From contig CAMATD010000006.1 in assembly GCA_945860785.1 (NCBI GenBank), positions 1 to 49,797 on the forward strand: a stretch of DNA of 49,797 bases, read 5' to 3'. The notes below the pieces were generated by a model that saw only the letters and a list, made by a program, of their open reading frames with translations, was not told the DNA's origin and made no database searches. Below, in pieces: positions 9,077 to 17,648 of the stretch. Source of the DNA: Variovorax sp. YR752 (GTDB lineage: Bacteria > Pseudomonadota > Gammaproteobacteria > Burkholderiales > Burkholderiaceae_C). Each line of letters begins with the position of its first letter. Position 1 is the stretch's first letter. The translations under genes and the position numbers were made by a program.

Positions 9077-9535
9077 CTACTTGCCGTAGGGATTGCGGAT
9101 GCCCAGCTCCGCAAGAATCTCGATCTCGTAAGCCTCCATCTCGTCAGCGTCGGCTTCGCTCGTCTCGTGGTCCCAGCCCTGTGCATGCAGCGTGCCGTGC
9201 ACCAGCAGGTGGGCATAGTGCGCGGCCAGGGTCTTGCGCTGCTCCTTCGCCTCGCGCGCGACCACCGGTGCACACAGCACCAGGTCGGCCATCACCAGCG
9301 GGCTCTGCGCATAGTCGAAGGTCAGCACGTTGGTCGCGTAGTCCTTGCCGCGGAATTCGCGGTTCAGGCGCTGGCCCTCGTCGGCATCGACGATGCGCAC
9401 CGTGATCTCGCCATCGATGTCGAGCGCATGGCGGATCCAGCGCGTCACGCCGTGGCGCGGCAGCGCGGTGCGGTGCCGTTCGACACCCTTGAAGCGCGCG
9501 AACTGAAGCGACAGCGAAAGTGCAGGCAGCGCCAT
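9077..9535 (-). CDS. ybeY: Endoribonuclease YbeY
   Basis: YbeY is a zinc-dependent RNase acting in 16S rRNA 3'-end maturation and 70S quality control. The 152-residue product has the family metal site: His113, His117 and His123 in [11 protein letters not shown]. It also has the conserved N-terminal half pattern [19 protein letters not shown]. The ATG at 9535 lies one base after the phoH stop, so ybeY is the second gene of a phoH-ybeY operon, the usual arrangement in proteobacteria. Longer frames reading from 9619 run into phoH and are rejected. Confidence 0.94.
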   Translation of the reverse strand: MALPALSLSLQFARFKGVERHRTALPRHGVTRWIRHALDIDGEITVRIVDADEGQRLNREFRGKDYATNVLTFDYAQSPLVMADLVLCAPVVAREAKEQRKTLAAHYAHLLVHGTLHAQGWDHETSEADADEMEAYEIEILAELGIRNPYGK

Positions 9536-9536
9536 C

Positions 9537-10487
9537 TCAATGCGCGCCGGCGCGCTTGCGTTGGCCGTCGTAGGCGTCGACGATCTTCGCCACCAGCGGA
9601 TGCCGCACCACGTCGGCACTCGTGAAGTGCGTGATCGCGATGCCGCTCACGCGCCTGAGCACGCGCTCGGCGTCGATCAGGCCGCTCAACTGCTGCTTGG
9701 GCAGGTCGATCTGGCTCACGTCGCCCGTCACCACCGCCTTCGCGCCGAAGCCGATGCGCGTGAGGAACATCTTCATCTGCTCGACCGAGGTGTTCTGCGC
9801 CTCGTCGAGGATGACGAAGGCGTTGTTCAGTGTGCGCCCGCGCATGAAAGCCAGCGGCGCGATTTCGAGTGCGTTGCGTTCGAAGGCCTTCTGCACCTTC
9901 TCGTAGCCCATCAGGTCGTAGAGCGCGTCGTACAGCGGGCGCAGGTACGGGTCGACCTTCTGCGTGAGGTCGCCCGGCAGAAAGCCGAGCCGTTCGCCGG
10001 CTTCGACGGCCGGTCGCGTGAGCACGATGCGTTGCACGGTTGCGCGCTCCAGCGCATCGACCGCGCAGGCCACTGCAAGATAGGTCTTGCCGGTGCCGGC
10101 CGGGCCGATACCGAAGGTGATGTCGTGCTTGGCGATGTTCTCGAGGTACAGCGCCTGCGTCGGCGTGCGTGCGCGCAGGTCGGCGCGGCGGGTGACGAGC
10201 ATCGCCGCGTCCTCGTCGCTCATCGAGCCGTCGCCCGCGAGCGTGAGCTGCACCACGGCCGGGTCGATCGTGCGCTGCGCAATTTCATAGAGCGCCTGCA
10301 GCACGTCCATCGCGCGCTGCGCGGAGGCCTTGGGACCATCGACCTTGAACTGTTCGTGGCGGTGCGCGATCTTCACGCCCAGAGCTTCCTCGATGCGGCG
10401 CAGGTGGGCGTCGAGCGGTCCGCACAGATGGCCAAGGCGCGAATTGTTGGGGGGAGCAAAGGTGTGTCGCAGAATCACGCCGGACAT
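9537..10487 (-). CDS. PhoH-like ATPase (YbeZ)
   Basis: This cytoplasmic P-loop ATPase/putative RNA helicase works with YbeY in RNA processing. Residues 1-100 form the KH-like N-terminal part. The Walker A motif is [10 protein letters not shown] at about 126-135 and the Walker B is VILDEAQNT, with an arginine-rich C-terminus. At 316 residues it matches the family. The start is taken as the ATG at 10487 ([10 protein letters not shown]), since homologues begin near the ILRHTF block. A GTG at 10505 would add six residues. It is divergent from ruvA with about 20 bp between starts, so the two promoters must overlap. Confidence 0.92.
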   Translation of the reverse strand: MSGVILRHTFAPPNNSRLGHLCGPLDAHLRRIEEALGVKIAHRHEQFKVDGPKASAQRAMDVLQALYEIAQRTIDPAVVQLTLAGDGSMSDEDAAMLVTRRADLRARTPTQALYLENIAKHDITFGIGPAGTGKTYLAVACAVDALERATVQRIVLTRPAVEAGERLGFLPGDLTQKVDPYLRPLYDALYDLMGYEKVQKAFERNALEIAPLAFMRGRTLNNAFVILDEAQNTSVEQMKMFLTRIGFGAKAVVTGDVSQIDLPKQQLSGLIDAERVLRRVSGIAITHFTSADVVRHPLVAKIVDAYDGQRKRAGAH

Positions 10488-10507
10488 TTCAAGGAAAAAG
10501 GGCACCC

Positions 10508-11080
10508 ATGATAGGCAAACTCACCGGCATCCTGGCCGAACGCAACCCGCCACAGGTGGTGGTGGACTGCAACGGCGTCGGTTACGAGGTCGATGTGCCG
10601 ATGAGCACGTTCTACAACCTGCCCGGCACCGGAGAGCGCGTTTCGCTGCTCACGCACTTCGTCGTGCGCGAGGACGCGCAGATTCTCTACGGTTTCGGCA
10701 CGGCAGAAGAGCGTGCGGCTTTTCGCCAGCTCATCAAGATCACCGGCGTGGGCCCGCGCACCGCGCTCGGGGTGCTCTCGGGCATGAGCGTGGGCGAGCT
10801 GTCGCAGGCGATCACGACGCAGGAACTCGGCCGGCTCGTGAAGATCCCGGGCATCGGCAAGAAGACCGCCGAGCGGCTGCTGCTCGAACTCAAGGGCAAG
10901 CTGGGCGCCGACATCGGCATGCCGACCCATGCGGCCTCCGATGCGCAGGCCGACATCCTGCAGGCGCTGATCGCGCTGGGCTACAGCGACAAGGAGGCCG
11001 CATTGGCGCTCAAGGCGCTGCCGAAGGAAGCGACGGTGAGCGAAGGCATCAAGCTGGCGCTGAAGGCGCTGGCGAAGTAA
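10508..11080 (+). CDS. ruvA: Holliday junction branch-migration protein RuvA
   Basis: RuvA binds four-way DNA junctions as a tetramer and loads the RuvB motor. All three domains are visible: an OB-fold N-terminus (1-64, starting MIGKLTG), two helix-hairpin-helix motifs ([13 protein letters not shown] and [13 protein letters not shown]), and the C-terminal RuvB-contacting helices (about 145-190). A purine-rich AAGGAAAAAGGG upstream supports the ATG at 10508. Its partner ruvB is not next to it but 6.6 kb away, beyond a minus-strand lipid operon. It is convergent with the YdeI-family gene, with no intergenic space. Confidence 0.96.
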   Translation: MIGKLTGILAERNPPQVVVDCNGVGYEVDVPMSTFYNLPGTGERVSLLTHFVVREDAQILYGFGTAEERAAFRQLIKITGVGPRTALGVLSGMSVGELSQAITTQELGRLVKIPGIGKKTAERLLLELKGKLGADIGMPTHAASDAQADILQALIALGYSDKEAALALKALPKEATVSEGIKLALKALAK

Positions 11081-11701
11081 TCAGGGATAGATCTTCTCGC
11101 CCTTCGCGAGCATCTCCACGAACTGCGCGATGCGGCGCGCCCGCGTCTCGGGCTTCTTCGCGCCCTGCGTCCTGAAAAGGATGGCGAAGCAGTTGCGCGA
11201 ATCCAGCGTCGCGAAGAACGCGGTGGCTTTGCGGTTTGCATCGAGCGCAGCCTGCAGGTCGGGCGGTACGGTGGCCACGCTCTGGGCGTCGTAGGCCGCA
11301 TCCCAGCGGCCGTCGGCACGGGCGCGTTCGATCTCGGCCAGGCCGGCCGGCTGCATGCGGCCGTCGTCGATCAGCTTCAACACCTTGTCGCGGTTGATCT
11401 TCGACCAGGTGCTGCGCGCGGTGCGCGGGGTGAAGCGCTGCAGGAAATGCTGATCACCGTCGCCCTTGCGCTGGCCGTCGATCCAGCCGTAGCAGAGTGC
11501 GACTTCCAGCGCCTCGGGGTGGTCGATGGAGGCGATGCCGCTGGCCTTCTTCGCCATACGAATCCACACGCCGGCCGCCGTGGCATGGTGGCGCTTGAGC
11601 CAGCGTTCCCATGCGGCGACGGTGGTGCATTCGACCGGCGTGTCGTGCGCAACGCGCTCGACGGCCGCCGGTTTCTTCGCGCGCGGGCTGGCCGTGCTCA
11701 C
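11081..11701 (-). CDS. YdeI/OmpD-associated family protein
   Basis: This 206-residue protein belongs to the YdeI/OmpD-associated (bacteriocin-protection-like) family. The N-terminal part has CTTVAAWERWLKRHHATAAG followed by the family core WIRMAKKASG, ALCYGWIDGQ, FLQRFTPRTARSTWSKIN and AGLAEIERA. A helical C-terminal region then runs to the family's usual RRIAQFVEML. The GTG at 11701 is the likely start: it overlaps the cdsA-like stop in a 4-nt GTGA, as at other joints of this operon. The molecular function of the family is poorly known. Here it is the last gene of the seven-gene lipid operon, though family members also occur alone. Confidence 0.82.
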   Translation of the reverse strand: MSTASPRAKKPAAVERVAHDTPVECTTVAAWERWLKRHHATAAGVWIRMAKKASGIASIDHPEALEVALCYGWIDGQRKGDGDQHFLQRFTPRTARSTWSKINRDKVLKLIDDGRMQPAGLAEIERARADGRWDAAYDAQSVATVPPDLQAALDANRKATAFFATLDSRNCFAILFRTQGAKKPETRARRIAQFVEMLAKGEKIYP

Positions 11702-12654
11702 GGCACCCACCAGTAACGCAGCGCATGAAAGTAGATCGGCGCCGCGAAGATCACCGAGTCCAGCCGGTCGAGCATGCCGCCATGGCCCTCTATCATCGAG
11801 CCCCAGTCCTTCACGCCGCGGTCGCGCTTGATGGCCGACATCACGAGGCCGCCGAAGAAGCCCATGAAGCAGATCATGAAGGCCATCAACGCGGCTTGCC
11901 AGGGGTTGAACGGCGTGGCCCAGTAGAGTGCCGCGACCAGCGCCGTGGCGCTCGCCACGCCGCCGACGAGGCCTTCCCAGGTCTTGGAGGGCGAGAGTTC
12001 GGGCGCCACCTTGCGCTTGCCGAACAGCTTGCCCCACACGTACTGCAGCACGTCGCTGCCCTGCACCACGATCACGAGGAACGCGATCAAGAGCAGGTTG
12101 CGGCCCTCGAAGCCGGGAATCTGCAGCGTGAGCAGCGCGGGCACGTGGCTGATGCAGAACACGCACACCATCAACCCCCACTGGATCTTCGAGGTGCGTT
12201 CCAGAAAGCGCTGCGTGTCGCCGCCCACCGCCGCAAGGATCGGCAGGATCAGGAAGGCATACACCGGGATGAAGATCGAATAGAGCCCGTACCAGTCGAT
12301 CCAGATCAGGAAGTACTGCCCCGGCAGCGCGACGAAAAAGGCGAGCGCAATCGCCGCATGGTCGCCGCGCCGCGTGTAGGCCAGGCTGATGAACTCGCGC
12401 AGCGCATAGAACGAGATCAGGTAGAACAGCACGATCACGCCGCCCTTGCCGAACGCAAAGGCCAGGCCGATCACCGCCACCATCACCCACCACGCGTTGA
12501 CGCGCGAGTTGAGGTTGTCGATCACCGAATGCGGCTGGCCGTGCGCCACGCGCCACTTGAGCAGCGCGCCGATGGCCGAGGCCAGGAGCAGCACGCCGAA
12601 GACGCCGCCGAAGAGCTTGAACGTGGTCCACGCGAAGGGAGATAGTTCGATCAT
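11698..12654 (-). CDS. CdsA-like phosphatidate cytidylyltransferase (YnbB-type)
   Basis: This integral membrane enzyme is predicted to make CDP-diacylglycerol from phosphatidic acid and CTP. It has 318 residues with about eight hydrophobic segments. The complete cytidylyltransferase signature lies at 273-300 (Ser-Ala-Ile-Lys-Arg, Lys-Asp, Gly-His-Gly-Gly, Asp-Arg-Leu-Asp), and SPSKTWEG is at 221-228. It resembles the YnbB branch more than the housekeeping CdsA that normally lies between uppS and dxr, and no such neighbours occur here. The start overlaps the acyltransferase stop by 4 nt (ATGA). It would supply the CDP-activated lipid to the phosphatidyltransferase encoded first in the operon. 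Confidence 0.88.
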   Translation of the reverse strand: MIELSPFAWTTFKLFGGVFGVLLLASAIGALLKWRVAHGQPHSVIDNLNSRVNAWWVMVAVIGLAFAFGKGGVIVLFYLISFYALREFISLAYTRRGDHAAIALAFFVALPGQYFLIWIDWYGLYSIFIPVYAFLILPILAAVGGDTQRFLERTSKIQWGLMVCVFCISHVPALLTLQIPGFEGRNLLLIAFLVIVVQGSDVLQYVWGKLFGKRKVAPELSPSKTWEGLVGGVASATALVAALYWATPFNPWQAALMAFMICFMGFFGGLVMSAIKRDRGVKDWGSMIEGHGGMLDRLDSVIFAAPIYFHALRYWWVP

Positions 12655-13364
12655 GCTGCCGTTCCTCCGTTCTGCTCGACGCGGTCGTATTCGGGGCGAA
12701 GATCGAGCATGGCGGTTCGCGCGCGGGCGATGAAGGCGTTCTTGTCTTCACCTTCCTCCAGCTTGATCGGCGCACCGTAGCGCACCGTGCAGGCCAGCGG
12801 AATCGGCACCAGCGTGCCCTTGGGCAGCACGCGCTTCAGGTTCTCGATCCACACAGGCACCAGCCGCACGTTGGGGCAGGCGCGCGCCAGGTGGAAGAGG
12901 CCGCTCTTGAGCGGCAGCAGGATCTCGTCGCCCGTATTACGCGTGCCCTCGGGAAACATGATCAGCGAGTCGCCGCCTTCGAGCGCTTCCTTCATCTGCT
13001 CGACCGGGTTCTCGCCCTGGCCGGAGCCGTCGCGCCGGATCATCAGCGCGTTGAACACGTCGGCACCGATGAAGTGGCGCATCTTCGAGGCGTTCCAGTA
13101 GTCCTGCCCCGCCACCGGCCGCGTGAGCGCGCGCAGGTCGGGCGGCAGCGTGGCCCAGAGCAGCACGAAGTCGCCGTGGCTCGTGTGGGTGGCGAAGTAC
13201 AGCGTCTGCTCGGCCTTGGGCGTGGTGCCGCTCCAGATGGCGCGCACGCCGGTCAGGAGCCCGGTCGCGCCGATGATCAGCTTGCCCGCGACGACGGCGA
13301 GTGCGCGGCGCAGCACCGTGCTTTCGGACCGGCTGTCTTTCTTGTTGTTGTCTTCGTCGGTCAA
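12651..13364 (-). CDS. PlsC-type lysophospholipid acyltransferase
   Basis: This predicted 1-acyl-glycerol-3-phosphate acyltransferase, with 237 residues, is membrane-associated through a hydrophobic stretch at about 21-42. The acyltransferase motifs are present: His60-x4-Asp65 in HTSHGD, and FPEGTR at 137-142, with a basic patch KSGLFHLA downstream. The start is inferred to be the TTG at 13364: an AGGA site is well spaced before it, and TTGA overlaps the stop of the preceding gene in the style of the rest of the operon. Longer frames from 13715 run through another gene and are rejected. It would supply phosphatidic acid for the CdsA-like enzyme. Confidence 0.85.
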   Translation of the reverse strand: MTDEDNNKKDSRSESTVLRRALAVVAGKLIIGATGLLTGVRAIWSGTTPKAEQTLYFATHTSHGDFVLLWATLPPDLRALTRPVAGQDYWNASKMRHFIGADVFNALMIRRDGSGQGENPVEQMKEALEGGDSLIMFPEGTRNTGDEILLPLKSGLFHLARACPNVRLVPVWIENLKRVLPKGTLVPIPLACTVRYGAPIKLEEGEDKNAFIARARTAMLDLRPEYDRVEQNGGTAA

Positions 13365-13804
13365 GAGAGGTCCTGTGTCATCAAGGCAAGGAGGAACATG
13401 GCGCTCTGGCAGGCGACCACGATGGCGTGGCGCTGCATCAGCTGGCGGGTGCCCTGTACGCGGTTGTCGAGCGATCGCGTGGTTTGTTGCGCTGGCTGCG
13501 TCTCGCGCACGCCGAGCGACGAGAGCGCATGGTCGAGCGCATCCAGCGATGCGACGGTGTTGCGTGCCAGGCCATCGAACAGCGCCTCGTCGAAGCGCAG
13601 CCGGAAAGCGAAGTAGCGCTCGAGCACGCCGAGGATCACGACCGCGCCGAAGCCCATGGCGGCCGTGGTCGAGAGCGAGCGCAGGGTCAGTGCGAGCACC
13701 AGCGCCGAGATGCATGTCAGCGCGAAGCCCCAGATCGCCAGCACCATGAAGGCGCGCAGCAGGCCGGCCAGTGCTGCGCAGGTGGCACGTTCGTTGTCAG
13801 TCAT
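13361..13804 (-). CDS. Small membrane protein of the lipid operon, unknown
   Basis: I do not recognise this 147-residue protein. It has two hydrophobic segments near the N-terminus (about 17-42 and 47-64), a cytoplasmic-looking helical stretch with many charged residues (65-125), and a third hydrophobic segment close to the C-terminus (127-143). It overlaps the gene before it by 8 nt and the gene after it by 4 nt, so it is clearly part of the operon. Four-gene ynbABCD operons, as I recall them, have no counterpart. It could be a scaffold or a lipid-handling subunit, but no motif shows this. Confidence 0.72.
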   Translation of the reverse strand: MTDNERATCAALAGLLRAFMVLAIWGFALTCISALVLALTLRSLSTTAAMGFGAVVILGVLERYFAFRLRFDEALFDGLARNTVASLDALDHALSSLGVRETQPAQQTTRSLDNRVQGTRQLMQRHAIVVACQSAMFLLALMTQDLS

Positions 13805-15143
13805 GGGGCGGTACCTCCGGTACGGCGTTCAGGGGCGCCAGCGAAACCATCCATGCACGGCGCAGCACGATCTGCGGCCGCGCGCGACGCACCGTGTCCT
13901 CGGCCTGCGCCAGGCCGCCCGCCGAACCGTAGCGGCCCAGCCATGCGATCACCGCCGCAGCGCTGCGCGAAAAGCCGAGCGCACAGCAGACCCACACCGG
14001 CGCGCCATCGGCGTTGCGGCGCTGGCCTTCGATCACCACGGCCGCCCGTTGCAGCCGCACGGTCGGCGGCACCACGAGGTCGAGCAATGGCACGCAGCGC
14101 GCACCTGGCACGCCGGTGGGTGTCTGCAGCTCGGCACACAGGCTCACGATCCGGGGCTGGCCGGCGGCGAGCCATTCGGCGTGCGTCGGCCGTCGACCGA
14201 GCCACAGGCCGGGCACCACCTCGACCGAGGCCGGCAACGCGCGCGTCCAGAGCCAGGCATTGATCGCCGCGCCCAGGCGGTAAGGCGCGAACAGCCAGCG
14301 CGCCGCCCAGCCCATGCGCCCCTGTCCGTTCATCTGGAAGCCGCGCGCACCGAAGCCGATGTAGTTGAGCGCCACGAACACCAGCGATGCAGCCGGCCAT
14401 GCCAGCCACAGCGCTGCGCCGCCTCCATACAGCGCAACGGCAAGAAACAGCACCGCGCCGACGGCATAGAAGCCCGCGAGCTTCCAGCGTTGCGGGTCGC
14501 GCGCAACCTGCCAGGCGCGCGGCAGTGACACCACGCGTTCCAGCGGCCAGAGCCACACGCACACCACGCCGAGCAGTGCGCCGGTCGGAATGTCGATGAA
14601 GTGGTGTTGCCAGGTCGTGAGCACCGAGGCGCAGATCGCGAACGCCCACACGTGCAGCACCAGCCGCGCCCAGCGCGCATGCACAAACTGCCGGTACCAG
14701 TCCCACAGGATCACCGCCAGCGCGATGTGCAGCGAGGGCGCCTGGTTGAACGGCTGGTCGAAGCCCCGCAGCGCGTTGAACAGAAAGGCCGGCGCGCCAT
14801 CGACCGGCGGCTGGCCGAAGCTGAAGTGCAGCGGCCAGAGGATGAAGCAGGTACAGGCGATCAGCGTCGCGGTGACGAGCCGTGCCGCATGGCGGTCCAT
14901 CGTGTGCCTGCTGCGCGCGAGGAACAGCGACAGCGCGTAGAACACGTTGATCGTCCAGTACGGAAAGATCGTCCACGGCCAGAACGGTATTTGCCGCTCC
15001 CAGTCGAAGGCCATCGAGGGCACGTTCGCGCGCGTGGTGGCCCACCAGTTGGCGAAGCCGTAGGTCGCATAGAACAGCGGCCCCAAAAACACGAGCCACG
15101 CGGCTGCGCGCTTCCAGGGTCGTTGCGCGAGCCAGGCTTTCAT
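13797..15143 (-). CDS. PAP2 phosphatase fused to dual-specificity phosphatase (YnbD-like)
   Basis: This 448-residue two-domain phosphatase has an N-terminal integral-membrane PAP2 domain with PSLH at 136-139 and the HHFIDIPTG block (His180/His181, Asp184); the family uses such residues to remove phosphate from lipids. Further membrane segments follow up to about 265. The C-terminal domain (about 300-448) is a dual-specificity/tyrosine-type phosphatase with the CX5R loop CALGFSR at 387-393. The architecture matches E. coli YnbD. The ATG at 15143 overlaps the previous stop by 4 nt. A DSP-type phosphatase beside a phosphatidyltransferase recalls PTPMT1, which removes phosphate from phosphatidylglycerophosphate, so lipid head-group dephosphorylation is a reasonable inference. 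Confidence 0.85.
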   Translation of the reverse strand: MKAWLAQRPWKRAAAWLVFLGPLFYATYGFANWWATTRANVPSMAFDWERQIPFWPWTIFPYWTINVFYALSLFLARSRHTMDRHAARLVTATLIACTCFILWPLHFSFGQPPVDGAPAFLFNALRGFDQPFNQAPSLHIALAVILWDWYRQFVHARWARLVLHVWAFAICASVLTTWQHHFIDIPTGALLGVVCVWLWPLERVVSLPRAWQVARDPQRWKLAGFYAVGAVLFLAVALYGGGAALWLAWPAASLVFVALNYIGFGARGFQMNGQGRMGWAARWLFAPYRLGAAINAWLWTRALPASVEVVPGLWLGRRPTHAEWLAAGQPRIVSLCAELQTPTGVPGARCVPLLDLVVPPTVRLQRAAVVIEGQRRNADGAPVWVCCALGFSRSAAAVIAWLGRYGSAGGLAQAEDTVRRARPQIVLRRAWMVSLAPLNAVPEVPPHD

Positions 15144-16915
15144 CTTCCGGTGCGCACCGCCAGCGAAACCGTGAAGATGCCCCACTCGTCGACCCGCTGG
15201 TCGATCTTGCGGAAGCCCGCTTCTTCCACCAGCTGGTCCATCTCGACCTGCGTGCGGCGGCGCATCACCCAGGCCTCGCCCTGGCGGTGGCTGGTGAGCG
15301 CGCGCGCAATCATCTCGAGCTGCGGATGCCAGGGCTGGCCGGTGTAGACGAGGTAGCCGCGGTCTTCCACCGCATCGCCCACGCCCGCGAGCGAGCGCTG
15401 CACCATCTCGTTGTCGGGGAAGAGCTCGTAGAGGCCCGACACCACGGCCAGCGTGGGCCGCGGCGTCACGCTGGCAAGGCTGATGCGGTCGAAGGCGTCG
15501 GCCTGCACGAACTGCGCGACGTCCTGCAGACCCTTTTCGGTGATCAGCGCGCGGCCGTCGCGCACGTTGATGTCGCTGTAGTCGCGCAGCAGGATCGAGG
15601 CGGCCTTGACGGGGCTTGCAAGCACAGCAAGCACAGCGTCGAGCACGTAGCGGCCATGGCCGGCCGCGATGTCCATCACCCGCACCTCGCGGTGCATCTC
15701 GGCCAGCCGCTCCATCGCGATGCGCAACAGCTCTTCGACGTGGATCTTGCGCTGCCGGATGCCGCGCCAGCCGATCGAGTTCAGGTAGGTGTTGTCGATG
15801 GACCGGCCCAGCGGGCCCTTGCCTTCCGGGTGGTTGCGGTAGACATAGTCGAGCGTGCTGCCCGAGTCGAAGCCGGTCGCGTGGCCGAGCGCGATGCCGC
15901 TCGACAGCGTGCCGCCGACGCGCAAGCCCCCGCGCGTCATGGCCCAGTAGGCGCCGCGCGCCGACAGGGGTGAGAGCGGTTCGGCCAAGGCGCGCGATTC
16001 GTCGGCGGTGTCGCCGCTCAGGTGCGCCGCGCGGCGGTCGACCGGCACGGCCGGCTCGTCGAAGCGCTGCAGGATGAATTCGCGGATCGACTGCACGGCA
16101 GGCGCCCGGTCTTTCTCGCCCAGCGTGTCGTGGAAGAAGCCCGGCAGCTCCGTCTTGGTCTTGACCGCGCTGCCCAGCCGCTCGAAGAAGTCATGCTGCG
16201 GCTTGTGGTGCACCACCCAGTCGGCGCCCGAGATCAAGAGCTGCACCGGCAGCGTGATCGCATTAGCATCGGCCACCACCCGGTCGGCCGCTTCGTAGAG
16301 CCCCAGCAGGATGTTGACCGCGATGGGCCGCGAGATCAGCGGATCGCTCTCGTAGCTCGCGATGCGTTCCGGGTCGTGCGTGAGGAACTTCGCCTTCACG
16401 TAGCTGTTGACGAAGAACAGGCCGCGCAGCTTGTGCATCAGCCCCAGCCCGGCGCGCGCGAAGGGCACGTAGAGCTTGACCTTGAAGGCCGGCGAGGCCA
16501 GCGTGAGCCCGCGCACCTTGGGGGCGTAGTCGTGCGCCCAGGTCGAGATCAGCACTGCGCCCACGCTCTGGGCGACGACGTGGATGTCCTGTTCGGCCAC
16601 GCCGTGCGCGGTGCCGATGTGGTGGACGAAGGTCTGCACGTCGCGCACCGAAGTGCCGAAGCTCGGGCTGTAGCCGCGCTGCCCCGGCGAGCGGCCATGG
16701 CCGCGCGCGTCCCAGGCGAAGAAGTCGAAATCGGGCAGATTCAGCTCGTCGACCAGGTGCGCCATGCGCGCGCCGTGCTCATGGCCGCGGTGGAACAGCA
16801 CGATGGCGCCGCGGCGCGTGGCGCCGGTGGCGGGCCAGTGGCGGTAGAAAAGCGATTCGCCGTCGTGCGTCTGGAAGTGAAGCTCTTCGGCAATGCGTGG
16901 GGTGGTGTCGGTCAT
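15140..16915 (-). CDS. Alpha/beta-hydrolase fused to SAM methyltransferase (YnbC-like)
   Basis: This is a 591-residue fusion protein. The N-terminal hydrolase (about 1-290) resembles monoacylglycerol lipases: DARGHGRS at 69-76, a nucleophile Ser117 in AQSVGA (a variant of GxSxG), and likely partners Asp232 and His262. The C-terminal half (about 320-591) is a class I methyltransferase-like domain with the SAM-binding motif MDIAAGHGRY at 414-423 and a strongly conserved linker. The arrangement is that of E. coli YnbC. An AGGGA site precedes the ATG at 16915. It starts 32 bp after the phosphatidyltransferase. Substrates of both domains are unknown; release of an acyl chain from a lysolipid is a guess. 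Confidence 0.85.
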   Translation of the reverse strand: MTDTTPRIAEELHFQTHDGESLFYRHWPATGATRRGAIVLFHRGHEHGARMAHLVDELNLPDFDFFAWDARGHGRSPGQRGYSPSFGTSVRDVQTFVHHIGTAHGVAEQDIHVVAQSVGAVLISTWAHDYAPKVRGLTLASPAFKVKLYVPFARAGLGLMHKLRGLFFVNSYVKAKFLTHDPERIASYESDPLISRPIAVNILLGLYEAADRVVADANAITLPVQLLISGADWVVHHKPQHDFFERLGSAVKTKTELPGFFHDTLGEKDRAPAVQSIREFILQRFDEPAVPVDRRAAHLSGDTADESRALAEPLSPLSARGAYWAMTRGGLRVGGTLSSGIALGHATGFDSGSTLDYVYRNHPEGKGPLGRSIDNTYLNSIGWRGIRQRKIHVEELLRIAMERLAEMHREVRVMDIAAGHGRYVLDAVLAVLASPVKAASILLRDYSDINVRDGRALITEKGLQDVAQFVQADAFDRISLASVTPRPTLAVVSGLYELFPDNEMVQRSLAGVGDAVEDRGYLVYTGQPWHPQLEMIARALTSHRQGEAWVMRRRTQVEMDQLVEEAGFRKIDQRVDEWGIFTVSLAVRTGR

Positions 16916-16947
16916 TGAATCCCTGTGAATCTTGTCTTGGTATGTGT

Positions 16948-17565
16948 TCAGTGGCTGCCTGCGGCATCGGACTCGGCCAATGCGCGGCGAATGCGATTGA
17001 CGATGGTCCAGGCCACGAGCGCCGCAAGCAGCGGCATCAGCCAGGCCGTCCAGCCCGGCAGCGGCCAGCCCAGCGCCACATAGAGCCCGAGCGCGCCGAA
17101 CACGAAGGCCCGGTCGCTCTTGCCCAGCGGCCCGTCATAGCGGCGCGAGGCGCCCACCGTGGGGCCCAGCGCGCCGGCGAACTCGCTCAGCCCGGCCAGC
17201 ACGATCACCGTGCCGACCCAGAACGGGCTGAAGGGCTGCACCAGCGCAAAGGGCAGGTAGAGCGCGGCGTCGGAGACCACGTCGGTCAGTTCGTTGAGAA
17301 AGGCGCCCAGCCTGCTCTGCTGGTTGTGCTCGCGCGCCAGCATGCCGTCGATGGCGTTGAAGGCCATGCGCAGGAACATCCACGCGGGGATGAGCCCGAA
17401 GGCGGCGAGCGAGGGCGCCGCGAAGAAAAGCCAGAGCCCGAGGGCGACCGAAACGACGCACGCCGCCAGCGTGACCTGGTTGGCCGTGACGCCCATCGCA
17501 TGCAGGCGGACCACCAGCGGTCGCAGCAAGGCTTGGAAACGGGGCTTCAGTTCGTAGATCGACAC
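16948..17565 (-). CDS. CDP-alcohol phosphatidyltransferase (YnbA-like) with variant active site
   Basis: This 205-residue membrane enzyme of the CDP-alcohol phosphatidyltransferase family joins an alcohol or alcohol phosphate to a CDP-activated lipid. The family motif is recognisable as Asn70-x2-Asp73-Gly74-x2-Ala77-Arg78-x8-Gly87-x3-Asn91-x3-Asp95, with Asp99 further on. In the standard motif positions 70 and 91 are aspartates that bind metal. As I recall, E. coli YnbA shares this change, so it may define a subfamily. About six membrane segments are seen. It starts with GTG at 17565 after a GAGGGGAA site. It is the first gene of the operon, divergent from ruvB. Confidence 0.87.
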   Translation of the reverse strand: MSIYELKPRFQALLRPLVVRLHAMGVTANQVTLAACVVSVALGLWLFFAAPSLAAFGLIPAWMFLRMAFNAIDGMLAREHNQQSRLGAFLNELTDVVSDAALYLPFALVQPFSPFWVGTVIVLAGLSEFAGALGPTVGASRRYDGPLGKSDRAFVFGALGLYVALGWPLPGWTAWLMPLLAALVAWTIVNRIRRALAESDAAGSH

Positions 17566-17604
17566 GTGCTGGCTTCCCCTCGTTTGTTATATGGCCGAAG
17601 CATT

Positions 17605-17619
17605 CTGCCAGTGTGGCAG
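17605..17619. promoter_or_regulatory. Palindrome in the divergent ynb-like operon/ruvB promoter region
   Basis: CTGCCA at 17605-17610 and TGGCAG at 17614-17619 form a perfect 6-bp inverted repeat around GTG. It lies midway between the divergent starts at 17565 and 17649. The size and place suit a dimeric operator, but no known consensus is recognised (it is not the CTGT-N8-ACAG LexA box). Confidence 0.35.
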
Positions 17620-17648
17620 GCACTAAACTCAAGCCGAAACCCCCTCCC

